Shown piece after piece: positions 36,617 to 45,417 of a stretch of DNA of 64,000 bases. The notes under the pieces were generated by a model, which saw only the letters and a program-made list of their open reading frames with translations, was not told the DNA's origin and made no database searches. Source of the stretch: Polycladomyces zharkentensis (GTDB lineage Bacteria > Bacillota > Bacilli > Thermoactinomycetales > JIR-001); contig NZ_JAFHAP010000014.1 of NCBI RefSeq assembly GCF_016938855.1, positions 1 to 64,000 of the forward strand, in the 5' to 3' direction. Position numbers and translations under genes: made by a program. Position 1 is the first letter of the stretch. Every line of letters starts with the position of its first letter.

Positions 36617-37129
36617 TCAGTCGGTTGTCAGGACCACATTGTCGATCTGGATCCCTTGGAAGAAGTTAGTTGCGCCAATCACGTCACCCTGAAGGATGAA
36701 GCGGAGACGGGCGTAGACGGCCCCGGTCGGTTTCGGGCCGGAGACGGCGACGTAGGTCAGCCAGTCGTTGGAGTCCACGGTTACCATGCCGGCTTGCCGT
36801 GTCACCAGGGTTTCTTCCAACAAGACCGGCGTATTCGGCGCGCCCCCCAACCACTGGATGGTGACGCGCCAGGGGGCAGTGCTGGTTCCATCAATGACGG
36901 CATTTTGAACGGCAAAGCTCACATGCAGATTTTGGGTACCGGAGGGCAACAAAACCCGTTGGCTGATGATGGCCACTGCCCCATCAGCGGTGACGGGCCC
37001 CAATTGGGCTACCTTTAACCCCTCAAAAGCCTGGGGATCCCCCGGATTGCTCGTGACGCCACTTCTATCCCAGAAAGCCAGCGTCGACGCATCTTCGAAA
37101 GAAGGGTTTTTTAACAGATTGCCACTCAT
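36617..37129 (-). CDS. jelly-roll-like surface protein (carbohydrate-binding fold candidate)
   Basis: The product has 170 residues. ATG 37129 has AGGAGG about 9 nt upstream. There is no signal peptide. The start NLLKNPSFED and the beta-rich body (ISQRVLLPSGTQNLHVSFAV, APWRVTIQWLG, FFQGIQIDNVVLTTD at the end) have the layout of CBM4/9-type or NTTRR-like jelly-roll domains often found on spore or cell surfaces of Bacillales. The family call is inference. A sigma-E-like promoter precedes it and a strong terminator follows. It is paralogous to the frameshifted gene at 37354 and to debris at 35850. Confidence 0.65.
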   Translation of the reverse strand: MSGNLLKNPSFEDASTLAFWDRSGVTSNPGDPQAFEGLKVAQLGPVTADGAVAIISQRVLLPSGTQNLHVSFAVQNAVIDGTSTAPWRVTIQWLGGAPNTPVLLEETLVTRQAGMVTVDSNDWLTYVAVSGPKPTGAVYARLRFILQGDVIGATNFFQGIQIDNVVLTTD

Positions 37130-37154
37130 TCTCAATTTCACCTCCTTTATTCAC

Positions 37155-37181
37155 AATCTATGAACCTACTCTTCTCTTTGA
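37155..37181 (-). promoter_or_regulatory. possible sigma-E-like promoter, copy 1
   Basis: The minus strand reads TCAAA (37181-37177), 14 nt, CATAGATT (37162-37155). The same arrangement with the same spacing precedes the paralogue at 37887-37913, so it either matters or was copied with the gene. Confidence 0.35.
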
Positions 37182-37316
37182 CAGCAACGACAGACTAAAA
37201 TATATAAAATTCACCACATATCCCTGGATGAAGCTTGATCCGGGAGTGGGGAACGCGTTTATCCATCCCGATCGAATGCCTCTCGAGGTCCATCCACTTG
37301 CCCCGAAACCGACAGC

Positions 37317-37341
37317 AAAAAGCGAGGTATCATCACCTCGC
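37317..37341 (-). terminator. terminator of the frameshifted jelly-roll gene
   Basis: GCGAGGT/ACCTCGC stem (37322-37341), followed on the minus strand by TTTTTG. Confidence 0.8.
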
Positions 37342-37353
37342 CATGGGGAATCC

Positions 37354-37862
37354 TCAGTCGGTGGTCAAGACCACAAAGTCGATCTGGATCCCATCGAAGA
37401 AGTTATCTCCACCAATCACGTCACCTTGGAGGATGAAGCGAAGACGGCGTAGACGACCCCGGTCGGTTTCGGGCCGGAGACAGCGACATAGGTCAGCCAG
37501 TCGTTGGCGTTCTCGGTTTCCATGCCAGCTTGCCGTTGGATCAGGGTTTCTTCCAACAAGACCGGCGTCCCACTGCTCCCCAACCACTGGATGGTGACGC
37601 GCCAGGGGGCAGTGAAGATGCCACCATAGTTGGCCCTTCGAACGGCAAAGCTGACATGTAGCTGCTGGGTGCCGGAGGGCAGCAGGACCCGCTGGCTGAT
37701 GATGGCCACTTCCCCATCAGCGGTGACGTCCCCCAATTGGGCCACCTTTTCCCCCTCAAAAGCCTGGGGATCCCCCGGATTGCTCGTGACGCCACTTCTA
37801 TCCCAGAAAGCCAGCGTCGATGCATCTTTGAAGGAAGGGTTTTTTAACAGATTGATGCTCAT
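37354..37862 (-). pseudogene. jelly-roll-like protein gene with a 1-nt frameshift
   Basis: It is a paralogue of the gene at 36617 with the same start (ATG 37862 after GGAGGTG) and the same body through GPKPTGVVYA. Then TACGCC-GTC replaces TACGCCCGTC: one C is missing at about 37446, and the frame closes at 37416. The lost C-terminus (LRFILQGDVIG...DFVVLTTD) continues in another frame to 37354 and is followed by an intact terminator. Because the rest is preserved, the lesion is recent, a sequencing error, or a phase-type switch in a short C run. Confidence 0.75.
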
Positions 37863-37886
37863 TCTCAATTTCACCTCCATTGATAC

Positions 37887-37913
37887 AATCTATGAAACTA
37901 TCCCGTCATTTGA
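37887..37913 (-). promoter_or_regulatory. possible sigma-E-like promoter, copy 2
   Basis: TCAAA (37913-37909), 14 nt, CATAGATT (37894-37887) on the minus strand, 25 nt before the ATG of the frameshifted jelly-roll gene. Confidence 0.35.
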
Positions 37914-37934
37914 GCTGATAATAGACCATCCATC

Positions 37935-37959
37935 GAAAAAAGGGCGCTGATCACGCCCT
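37935..37959 (-). terminator. terminator after the CgeB-like gene
   Basis: AGGGCG/CGCCCT stem (37941-37959), followed on the minus strand by TTTTTT. It is about 110 nt past the stop. Confidence 0.7.
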
Positions 37960-38069
37960 CTATGCCATGTTTCGGCGGTCTATGCCCTTGATTCCTCGGG
38001 ATCCTTCGACACTCGCCTTCGGCTATGTGAAGACCGGTCTCGGCTCAGCATACGGGGCGGCCAGATTTT

Positions 38070-39056
38070 TTATCGCCGCCTTGAAAGGCGGTGATAAATC
38101 CCGATCTCCCGAAAAAGTTTGTGGAAACGCCGGGTCCAGGTGTGCTCTCTCCAGCAGCGTTCCCTGCCGGCGCGGGCGATTTTTTTGGCTTCCTGCAAGT
38201 GGTTCAGATAATACCGGATTTTTTTTATCAGGTCTTCCGATGAGGAATAGCCCACAATCTCTTTGCTGTACCGGAAAAACCTTCTCATCTCGGGAAAGTA
38301 TTGGGTGAATACCAGCCTTCCCGTGGCGGCGGCTTCAAATATGCCGACCTTGACGTTGGTGTAACCTTTGACCGTGCGCGGGAAGTTGACCAGCATCTTC
38401 GCCGAATAGGCTGCTCTGAACCAATCCTCGCCGCGGACCGGTCCGGGGCTGTTTTTTGGGAAGGGCCAGGAATTGCCGTACAATTTCGTATCGAAGTTTT
38501 TCACCAGCTTCCAGGCCAAGGGGTACCGATCCCTCCGTCCGTGGGCAATCACCGCCACATCGCATTTGAAACGGGAATGGACCGGCCTTTGCCGAAAGAA
38601 CCGTTCATCGATGCCAAAGGGAAAATAATGGACGTTCCGATGACCCAGCTGCTTATACCTCCGATAGGCGAGCAACGAATTGGTGGCGTGCCAGGTGAAA
38701 TGGCGGGAATAACGGGATACCGTCGGGAAGACATCGGGGTCGCTCAGCGTGATCCCCAGAACAGGGATCCCCCTTTTCTTCAGCCACAGGAAATCCTTTT
38801 TGGAAAAGGTGTAGCCGCCGGCATTACAGATGATCAGATGGGGACGAAACCGCATCAGCCGACTTCTGATCCGGCTCAGACGGATATAGACGGGTCCGTT
38901 TCCGCCCAAACATCTGTGCGGGTTGTATACCCATTCGGGGTGAGCCCCCAGATTCCATTCTTGGACGACGTGTCCCGATTTTTTAAGGGAAAGAAACATG
39001 CTACGGACGATGTCGGTGGCACCTTGGGCATAACGGCCGAAATGAGCAATTCTCAT
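38070..39056 (-). CDS. CgeB-like glycosyltransferase family protein
   Basis: The product has 328 residues. The fold suggests a GT-B enzyme: an N-terminal half with RFRPHLIICNAGGYTFS and a C-terminal half with GYTNVKVGIFEAAATGRLVFTQ followed by GYSSSEDLIKKIRYYL, as in the CgeB/DUF3880 group. CgeB of B. subtilis acts late in sporulation on the spore crust, so a spore-glycan role is plausible but inferred. The last codons (YHRLSRRR) form an inverted repeat (ATCACCGCCTT/AAGGCGGCGAT). It lies 7 nt after the pyruvyl transferase gene, in one operon. Confidence 0.8.
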   Translation of the reverse strand: MRIAHFGRYAQGATDIVRSMFLSLKKSGHVVQEWNLGAHPEWVYNPHRCLGGNGPVYIRLSRIRSRLMRFRPHLIICNAGGYTFSKKDFLWLKKRGIPVLGITLSDPDVFPTVSRYSRHFTWHATNSLLAYRRYKQLGHRNVHYFPFGIDERFFRQRPVHSRFKCDVAVIAHGRRDRYPLAWKLVKNFDTKLYGNSWPFPKNSPGPVRGEDWFRAAYSAKMLVNFPRTVKGYTNVKVGIFEAAATGRLVFTQYFPEMRRFFRYSKEIVGYSSSEDLIKKIRYYLNHLQEAKKIARAGRERCWREHTWTRRFHKLFREIGIYHRLSRRR

Positions 39057-39063
39057 AGGTTTC

Positions 39064-40185
39064 TTATACCCCCTGAAACAGAAATGGGATATTTTGTTTT
39101 TCCCTGACTTTCAGCTTCAGTACATGGGATTGGTAGTTCCTTCGCCACGAGATTGACGGTTTCATCAGTGTCAGGGCTTGTCGGGTCATTTTCGGGGTGG
39201 GAAGAGGGTGAAGGGGGTGGCAGTATGAGGACATGCGGATCGATCTCATAAACAGTGCGACCTTGGGATCGTAAGAGAGCCCCATGACCGGTACTCCCAT
39301 GGCAGCAGACAGGATCAGAGAGTGCAGACGCATACCGATCATCAGGGAAAGCCGGCCGCAGATCCCTTTCATCGCTTTGGGAGGGTAATGTTTCCTCATC
39401 AGCGTATAACTGCCGGCCGGCAGGCGTTTGGCGAGTTCATTCAAGACAGCGGCATCACCGTTACGGCTGAAAGGGAGGAGGACCAGGTGGGCCTTGCTGT
39501 TGCGGACGATGCCGGAAGCGACCTTCGCCATTGCCTCGATGAATGCTTTCCGTCCCCCCCCTTTGAATTTCCAGGGTCGCAGGGAGATGCCGACCAATGT
39601 CTTGTGTACGGGTACTCCTTCGCTACGCAGATACTTCAGAGCTGTTTTGGGTGGATCATGCTTCAAATTTAAGGCCGGATCCGCAGTTAGCCTGATGTTT
39701 CCCACGGAGCGGACCATTTTCAGCGAGTCGGCATCCCGCACCGTAGCTCTTCTGGCTCCGGCCAACAAACGGATAGCATACTGTTTCGCATGTTGGGAGA
39801 AAAAAGGCCCTGCACCGATCCCGTAGAAATAGACCGGCTTGCCAAACTTTTTGGCCAAATCGACCACCTGACCGTAATAATTCATTCCTCTCGCTTTACT
39901 TCCGAAGTTGTAGTGAGGCTCCCAACCGTTATAATCCTGTAGGATCCCACCACCCCCGAGAACGACAAAGCTGGCTTGCCGAACTGCGTTTTTAACGGCG
40001 CTGTGAGAATCGATACGGATCGTTTTCACACGGCGGGGACCCCTGTATGCCGGACAAAGTCCTTTGGAAACAACGGTGAAGGAAGCTTTCGGGAACTTCT
40101 GGGCGAAGCTGTCTATGATTGATTCCAATATGGCGTCATCCCCCAGATTGCCGGCGCCATAATAGCCGTGAAGTAAAATTTGCAT
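39064..40185 (-). CDS. csaB: polysaccharide pyruvyl transferase family protein (CsaB-like)
   Basis: The product has 373 residues. It starts LLHGYYGAGNLGDDAILES, the family hallmark, then VVLGGGGILQDYNG, YGIGAGPF and GMRLHSLILSAAMGVPVMGLSYDPK. CsaB adds pyruvate ketals to secondary cell-wall polysaccharide, the anchor for SLH-domain proteins; other members pyruvylate spore or capsule glycans. It is the first gene of the pair with the CgeB-like gene. A TTGACT string about 120 nt upstream has no clear -10. Confidence 0.88.
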   Translation of the reverse strand: MQILLHGYYGAGNLGDDAILESIIDSFAQKFPKASFTVVSKGLCPAYRGPRRVKTIRIDSHSAVKNAVRQASFVVLGGGGILQDYNGWEPHYNFGSKARGMNYYGQVVDLAKKFGKPVYFYGIGAGPFFSQHAKQYAIRLLAGARRATVRDADSLKMVRSVGNIRLTADPALNLKHDPPKTALKYLRSEGVPVHKTLVGISLRPWKFKGGGRKAFIEAMAKVASGIVRNSKAHLVLLPFSRNGDAAVLNELAKRLPAGSYTLMRKHYPPKAMKGICGRLSLMIGMRLHSLILSAAMGVPVMGLSYDPKVALFMRSIRMSSYCHPLHPLPTPKMTRQALTLMKPSISWRRNYQSHVLKLKVREKQNIPFLFQGV

Positions 40186-40420
40186 CGTGGTAAGTCTCCT
40201 TCGTGAAAAAGGTTTATTGATATATTTATTATTTGGTCTATCATTTGGCGCCGGCTAATTACCATTCTGTAGAACCTAACCAGATATTTATATAGTCAAC
40301 GCTCTATTGGCAAGAAGCCCGATGTCTGAATGAATAGTATGGATCTCCGGCTAATTGTTGGCTTTCGGCTGCATTGCGATCACCGTCCACCGTGATGTTC
40401 ACTGTCAAATCCACATAATA
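40186..40420. other. AT-rich gap upstream of csaB
   Basis: No gene seen. It should contain the csaB promoter, which I cannot place with confidence. Confidence 0.35.
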
Positions 40421-40446
40421 AGGTCGACAGCTGTCACTGTCGACCT
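40421..40446. repeat. perfect 10-bp inverted repeat overlapping the end of the TnpB fragment
   Basis: AGGTCGACAG (40421-40430) and CTGTCGACCT (40437-40446) with a 6-nt loop. It spans the stop of the transposase-like fragment and could be a terminator-like or element-end structure. Confidence 0.45.
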
Positions 40447-40755
40447 GTACTCCGACCATATTCGGGCTTCGTCAGAAGCCCCTTTTCCTTCCCACTCTGA
40501 CTAGAGACACCCCGATCCTTCCGTTTGTCCACTTGAAACTCCGTCCACATCTCAAACGTGATCGGCAAGCCAATGAACCATTTGCGCTTCTTCCTGTAGA
40601 GCTTCGCCGTTCCTTGTTTGGCCATTCCGTCGATGATCCGATCCAGCCATTGTTGCTGATACAACCGAGCCACAACCGGCACACCGATGCGCTTCTCCGG
40701 CATAAGGAACGACACCGTGTAGAAGTCGCCGTTTTTAAGGGCAGACGGCCCCCTT
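40434..40755 (-). pseudogene. IS605-type TnpB (OrfB) fragment
   Basis: The minus-strand frame reads LKNGDFYTVSFLMPEKRIGV, then ARLYQQQWLDRIIDG and GTAKLYRKKRKWFIGLPITF, the pattern of the middle N-terminal part of TnpB (the TARL..KKG.WF block). It then runs into unrelated sequence and stops. The RuvC catalytic half is absent. It is a relic of an IS200/IS605-family insertion next to the ftsH 3' end. Confidence 0.65.
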
Positions 40756-40815
40756 TTTTGGGGCCATTCTTTCTATCGAAGGGCAACAAAACCGTTTTTT
40801 GTCCGTCAAACTGAA

Positions 40816-40845
40816 AGCGGGGATGCCCGCTCAGGCATCCCCGCT
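40816..40845 (-). terminator. terminator of ftsH
   Basis: AGCGGGGATGCC (40816-40827) pairs with GGCATCCCCGCT (40834-40845); a short TTT follows on the minus strand. Confidence 0.75.
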
Positions 40846-40858
40846 GCGTTTATCATGA

Positions 40859-42838
40859 TCAATCTTCCGGATCCTTCGGGTTTTCATCAGAAGGAGACTC
40901 CGATTGGGATCGGTCGTCGTCCGGTTCGATCGGTTCTGCGGATTCCGGTTTCGCATCCGCTTGTGCTTGCTCCTTGCCCTGGATGTTGATCCGGATTTTC
41001 TCGTTCACTTCCGGATCGTCCAGTTTGCCGGTTTCCAGCAACTGTTTGATCTCGTCGGCATCCAATGTCTCTTTGACCAGCAGGGTCTGCGCCACGAGCT
41101 CCAGTTCCTTGCGTTTTTCCAGCAACAGCTTTTTCGCCCGCTCGTAGCAACGGCGGATCATCTCCTGCATCTCCTGGTCGATTTCATACGCGATCGCATC
41201 CGAATAGTTTTGCTCGTGACCCAGATCGCGACCCAGGAAAACGTGTCCCTGCGGACGGCCAAACTGCATCGGCGCCAGTTTGTCGCTCATGCCGTACTCC
41301 GTAATCATCCGGCGCACGATGGAGGTGGCCTTCTCAAAGTCGTTGTGCGCACCGGTGCTGATTTCACCGAATACGATCTCCTCGGCGACGCGCCCGGCCA
41401 GCAGTCCGGTCACTTTATCCAGCAATTCGTTTTTGGTGAGCAGGAAACGATCTTCTTTGGGCAGCATGACGACATACCCGCCTGCTTGGCCACGGGGAAC
41501 GACCGTCACCTTGTGCACGGTATCGGCATGCTCCAGGTAGTACCCCACGATCGTGTGGCCTGCTTCGTGGTAGGCGATCGTCTTTTTCTCCTTTTCACTG
41601 ATGACACGGCTTTTCTTCTGCGGTCCCGCAATCACGCGATCGATCGCCTCGTCGACCTCTTCCATGCTGATCGTTTTCTTGTTCCGCCGTGCCGCCAACA
41701 GTGCCGCCTCGTTCAACAGGTTTTCCAGATCAGCACCCGTGAATCCGGTCGTCCGCTGTGCGATCACTTCCAAATTGACGTCATTGGCCAACGGTTTGTT
41801 ACGGGCATGCACCTTCAGGATCTCTTCACGCCCTTTGACGTCGGGTCGGTTCACCGTGATCTGACGGTCGAAACGGCCCGGACGAAGCAACGCGGGGTCA
41901 AGGATGTCCGGTCGGTTGGTCGCTGCCATGATGATAATGCCTTCGTTGGCACCAAATCCATCCATCTCCACGAGCAATTGGTTCAGAGTCTGCTCACGCT
42001 CGTCATGGCCGCCACCCAATCCGGCCCCCCGCTGACGACCGACAGCATCGATCTCGTCGATAAAGATGATACACGGGTGGTTTTTCTTGGCCTGCTCAAA
42101 CAAATCCCGGACACGGGAGGCCCCCACACCGACGAACATCTCCACGAAGTCAGAACCGCTGATACTGAAAAACGGCACGCCCGCCTCCCCTGCAACAGCA
42201 CGAGCCAACAGCGTTTTCCCTGTTCCGGGCGGCCCCACGAGCAATACGCCCTTGGGAATGCGTGCACCTACAGCCGCAAATTTGCGCGGGTCTTTGAGAA
42301 ACTCGACGATTTCCACCAATTCCGCTTTTTCTTCATCCGCGCCCGCCACATCGTTAAACGTAACTTTTTTCTTCTCCTCGTTATACAGCTTGGCGCGGCT
42401 TTTGCCAAAGTTCATCACCCGACTGCCGCCGCCCTGCGCCTGGTTCAACAAAAAGAAAAAGAGCAGCAGAATGATCACGAAAGGAATGATGGACGTAAAA
42501 AAGGTCAGCCAGACAGAATCACTTTTCGCCTTTTCATAGGAGTGCCGAACTTTGTACTTCACCAGGTCTTGCACAACGGTGCTGCCGTGGAGCATCGGCG
42601 CCTCGACAACAAACGTTTTGTCCGGCTTCCCTTTCAGCTTCCCTTCGATACGGTAGGTCGTATTTCCTTCCGGTTGAACGGTGACGTTCTCAATCTGGCC
42701 CGCCGCCAGTTTGGCTCGGTATTGATCGTACGTAAGCGTTACGGTGTCGGTTCCTTGGTTTGCGATAATATTCACAATCCCGACGACGACAAGGATGAGA
42801 ATAATATATAATCCGGGAATCCGGAAGACGTTTTTCAT
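40859..42838 (-). CDS. ftsH: ATP-dependent zinc metalloprotease FtsH
   Basis: The product has 659 residues. Two N-terminal membrane helices (about 7-24 and 110-130) flank a small external domain. An AAA+ ATPase follows, with [19 protein letters not shown] and the SRH region [19 protein letters not shown], then the M41 protease with HEAGH. An acidic tail ends the protein ([20 protein letters not shown]). It degrades membrane and regulatory proteins and is needed for sporulation in B. subtilis. It lies 61 nt after hpt. Confidence 0.97.
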   Translation of the reverse strand: MKNVFRIPGLYIILILVVVGIVNIIANQGTDTVTLTYDQYRAKLAAGQIENVTVQPEGNTTYRIEGKLKGKPDKTFVVEAPMLHGSTVVQDLVKYKVRHSYEKAKSDSVWLTFFTSIIPFVIILLLFFFLLNQAQGGGSRVMNFGKSRAKLYNEEKKKVTFNDVAGADEEKAELVEIVEFLKDPRKFAAVGARIPKGVLLVGPPGTGKTLLARAVAGEAGVPFFSISGSDFVEMFVGVGASRVRDLFEQAKKNHPCIIFIDEIDAVGRQRGAGLGGGHDEREQTLNQLLVEMDGFGANEGIIIMAATNRPDILDPALLRPGRFDRQITVNRPDVKGREEILKVHARNKPLANDVNLEVIAQRTTGFTGADLENLLNEAALLAARRNKKTISMEEVDEAIDRVIAGPQKKSRVISEKEKKTIAYHEAGHTIVGYYLEHADTVHKVTVVPRGQAGGYVVMLPKEDRFLLTKNELLDKVTGLLAGRVAEEIVFGEISTGAHNDFEKATSIVRRMITEYGMSDKLAPMQFGRPQGHVFLGRDLGHEQNYSDAIAYEIDQEMQEMIRRCYERAKKLLLEKRKELELVAQTLLVKETLDADEIKQLLETGKLDDPEVNEKIRINIQGKEQAQADAKPESAEPIEPDDDRSQSESPSDENPKDPED

Positions 42839-42899
42839 CCTTGACCTCCTCTCAATGCCACTTACATCATTTTACCACAGGGCGACGACCTGTCACAAC

Positions 42900-43442
42900 C
42901 TACTGTTGCTGGTACACCTGTTCCTTCAGAATCCCGATGTACGGCAGATTCCGATATTTCTCCGCATAGTCCAGGCCGTATCCCACCACGAAGGCGTCGG
43001 GAATCGTGAACCCGCAATAATCCGGCTGTAAATCCACCGTTCTGCGCCCCGGTTTGTCGAGCAGCGTGACCACTTTGATCGAGGCGGCGTTGCGGTGACG
43101 CAACAAATCGATCAGGTGACTCAAGGTCAATCCGCTGTCGATGATGTCTTCCACAATGATCACGTGCCGGCCTTCCACGGAGGCGTCCAGATCCTTGATG
43201 ATGCGAACCACGCCCGACGATTTCGTCGATGCGCCGTAGCTGGAGACCGCCATGAAGTCCATCTCGAGCGGAATGTCCATGCTGCGGACCAGATCGGTCA
43301 TGAACGGGGCCGCACCTTTGAGCACACAGATACAGAGCGGATTCAGACCCCTGTAATCCTCGGACAGGCGACGTCCCAATTCTTTCACTTTGGTTTTGAT
43401 CTCTTCTTCGGTATACAGGATTTCTTGGATATCCTCGTGCAT
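42900..43442 (-). CDS. hpt: hypoxanthine-guanine phosphoribosyltransferase
   Basis: The product has 180 residues with GGGAGG before ATG. The PRPP-binding motif [14 protein letters not shown] is typical, with [11 protein letters not shown] as the flexible loop start and [19 protein letters not shown] near the end. It salvages purine bases. The tilS-hpt-ftsH order is conserved in Bacillales. Confidence 0.96.
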   Translation of the reverse strand: MHEDIQEILYTEEEIKTKVKELGRRLSEDYRGLNPLCICVLKGAAPFMTDLVRSMDIPLEMDFMAVSSYGASTKSSGVVRIIKDLDASVEGRHVIIVEDIIDSGLTLSHLIDLLRHRNAASIKVVTLLDKPGRRTVDLQPDYCGFTIPDAFVVGYGLDYAEKYRNLPYIGILKEQVYQQQ

Positions 43443-43460
43443 GATAACCTCCCAATCATC

Positions 43461-44897
43461 CTATGTATGCTGCTGATGAGGCAACCGTTCAGGCATTCCG
43501 TCCGTCAACCATTCCAGATACAAAAAATGACGGGTGTCTGGGGCCACCGGTGCCCAATCCGATCGGCGAACGCCCGGAATCCAAACGATCGTCTCCCCAT
43601 GGAGTACCATGGGCAGACGGTCACGTTCCCTCCTGGGAATTTTGGCGGAGATCAACAGGTCCTTCACTTTGGTCGTGCCGTTCAATCCGATCGGTCGGAT
43701 GCGATCGCCGGGTCTGCGCGTGCGAACCCAGAGCGGAAATGTAAGCGCATCCGCATCAAATACTGCCCAAATCCCGCGTAAATGTTTGGCATCAAGGCGT
43801 TTGGCCGTAACACGACAGACAAACCGTCCGCCCAAACCGGGAATGATTGTTTCTCCCGGAACATGGAGCCGTACGGGCGCCAACGGTTTGACCGGTGAAT
43901 CATCCCCGACCGCGATCCGGAGCAGGTCGTATTGACGTTCCGCCCGGAAACGGCCGGGCAAGTCGATCCGCGCCGACGGTTCGGGATGGGCCGCCAGATG
44001 ACGAATCTGTTCCACCGTATCCATCGTTGCCTCGTTTGCTTCTTCTTCCAGAAGACAATTTAATATTAGTTTAATCACCCTCCTTTGTAAAGCAACGTGA
44101 AGATCCAACAAACGGTTTCGATCCAAAACGATTTCATTTTTTCCTTTTTTCCTCACAACCCGTCCCCAAGCCCGATCCATCTGTTCGCGCCACCAGTCTT
44201 CCTCCTCTCCCACCACACGGGACAGTTGGAGCAGTGCTTCCTTCACGCGGGGGTTATACCGCTGAAGCTCGGGAATGAGTTGCAAACGGACACGGTTGCG
44301 GGTATATACGTCGGAACGATTGCTTTCGTCCAAACGGGGAGACAACGCGTGGTCCGCGCAATACTTTTCAATCTCCTCCCGATACACGTCAAGCAGCGGC
44401 CGGATCAGCCTTCTTCCTTCCCACTGGCGGATATACGGCATACCGGCCAATCCGCTGACACCGGTTCCCCTCAACAAGCGCATCAAAATGGTCTCCACCT
44501 GGTCGTCGGCGTGATGCGCCAGTGCCAACGCATCCACATCCCAGTGATCTGCCGCCTGCCGGTACGCCCGATATCGCAACCGCCGCGCCACGTCCTGTTT
44601 GTTGCCCCCATGCAGGCGCAATTGGCCCGCCACATCCACCCGACTCACCCGACACGGGATTCCCCACTCCGCGCAAATTTGCTCAACAAATCTGGCATCC
44701 TCGGCACTGGCCTCCCCCCGAAGCTGATGGTCCACATGCACGGCGAACACCTGCCACTCAAACTCCGGCGCCAACCGATGGAGCGCGTGCAACAATGCGA
44801 GTGAATCCGGTCCGCCCGACACACCGATCAGCACACGATCCCCCGGGTGGAGCAGTTTGTGGTTTTGGACCGTTTTTTTCAGTGTTTCCAACAACAT
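43461..44897 (-). CDS. tilS: tRNA(Ile)-lysidine synthase
   Basis: The product has 478 residues. ATG 44897 is taken as start (MLLETLKKTV); a longer frame upstream would add an atypical tail. It has the PP-loop SGGPDS, VDHQLRG and LAHHADDQVETILMRLLRG of the N-terminal domain, a helical middle, and the C-terminal substrate-binding domain (RTRRPGDRIRP). It converts C34 of tRNA-Ile2 to lysidine. It lies between spoIIE and hpt; yabS and yabT of B. subtilis are missing from this interval. Confidence 0.95.
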   Translation of the reverse strand: MLLETLKKTVQNHKLLHPGDRVLIGVSGGPDSLALLHALHRLAPEFEWQVFAVHVDHQLRGEASAEDARFVEQICAEWGIPCRVSRVDVAGQLRLHGGNKQDVARRLRYRAYRQAADHWDVDALALAHHADDQVETILMRLLRGTGVSGLAGMPYIRQWEGRRLIRPLLDVYREEIEKYCADHALSPRLDESNRSDVYTRNRVRLQLIPELQRYNPRVKEALLQLSRVVGEEEDWWREQMDRAWGRVVRKKGKNEIVLDRNRLLDLHVALQRRVIKLILNCLLEEEANEATMDTVEQIRHLAAHPEPSARIDLPGRFRAERQYDLLRIAVGDDSPVKPLAPVRLHVPGETIIPGLGGRFVCRVTAKRLDAKHLRGIWAVFDADALTFPLWVRTRRPGDRIRPIGLNGTTKVKDLLISAKIPRRERDRLPMVLHGETIVWIPGVRRSDWAPVAPDTRHFLYLEWLTDGMPERLPHQQHT

Positions 44898-45013
44898 CCT
44901 TCCTGCATCCCTTCCTGGGACTCGCAAATTCAAAATCTCCCACTCGCCCCTGTTTCGCAAACGAAATGGTCGCTTGCAGACCCGATGCACCTGTTACAGT
45001 GCACGGCCAAGCT
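44898..45013. other. non-coding gap upstream of tilS
   Basis: No gene seen. The frame that extends tilS leftward here lacks a start signal. Confidence 0.35.
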
Positions 45014-45298
45014 GTGTCTGGTGATCCTGTCCGATTCTACTTCGGCTCGCTCCGCCTGCGCCCTGCAAGGAAACAGATCATGGCACTTCGATCCGGGGTG
45101 CAGGACGCGGGAAAAGTACGCTTCGCTCAGAGGAAATTGCCGCGATTTCATCTCTGCGCTTCCTGGGTCTTCGCTCAGCCGGGGCTTGGTTTTTCACCTC
45201 ACCTAGGGAAGTATTTGCTCCCTCACCGATTGACAAGCCATGCCCCGGTTCGTCGCTCACCGCGGAAAACATCGCCCCTTTACAGAATGACCAGACAC
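45014..45298 (-). repeat. dispersed intergenic repeat, copy B, with inverted terminal repeats
   Basis: The element is 285 bp. The ends GTGTCTGGTGAT (45014-45025) and ATGACCAGACAC (45287-45298) are inverted with one mismatch. On the minus strand it carries TGTCTGGTCATTCTGTAAAG, then GGGGCGATGTTTTC, GAGCGAAGACC..GGAAGCGCAG, GCGTACTTTTCCCGCGTCC and CATGATCTGTTTCCTTGC, all shared with copies A and C. It encodes no protein. It is the best-preserved copy and resembles a MITE or a structured mobile non-coding element. Confidence 0.7.
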
Positions 45299-45305
45299 GC
45301 CCTAG

Positions 45306-45331
45306 ACAAAAACCCGGGGGCACTCCCCGGG
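45306..45331 (-). terminator. terminator of spoIIE
   Basis: CCCGGGG (45313-45319) pairs with CCCCGGG (45325-45331); TTTTTGT follows on the minus strand. Confidence 0.8.
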
Positions 45332-45417
45332 CATCGCATTTACAATTGTCCGTTCCCTTTTATTGTACCCGCATCCCACAGCGGAATCAAACGGCCGCTC
45401 CCCCCAGATTCGGCCGT

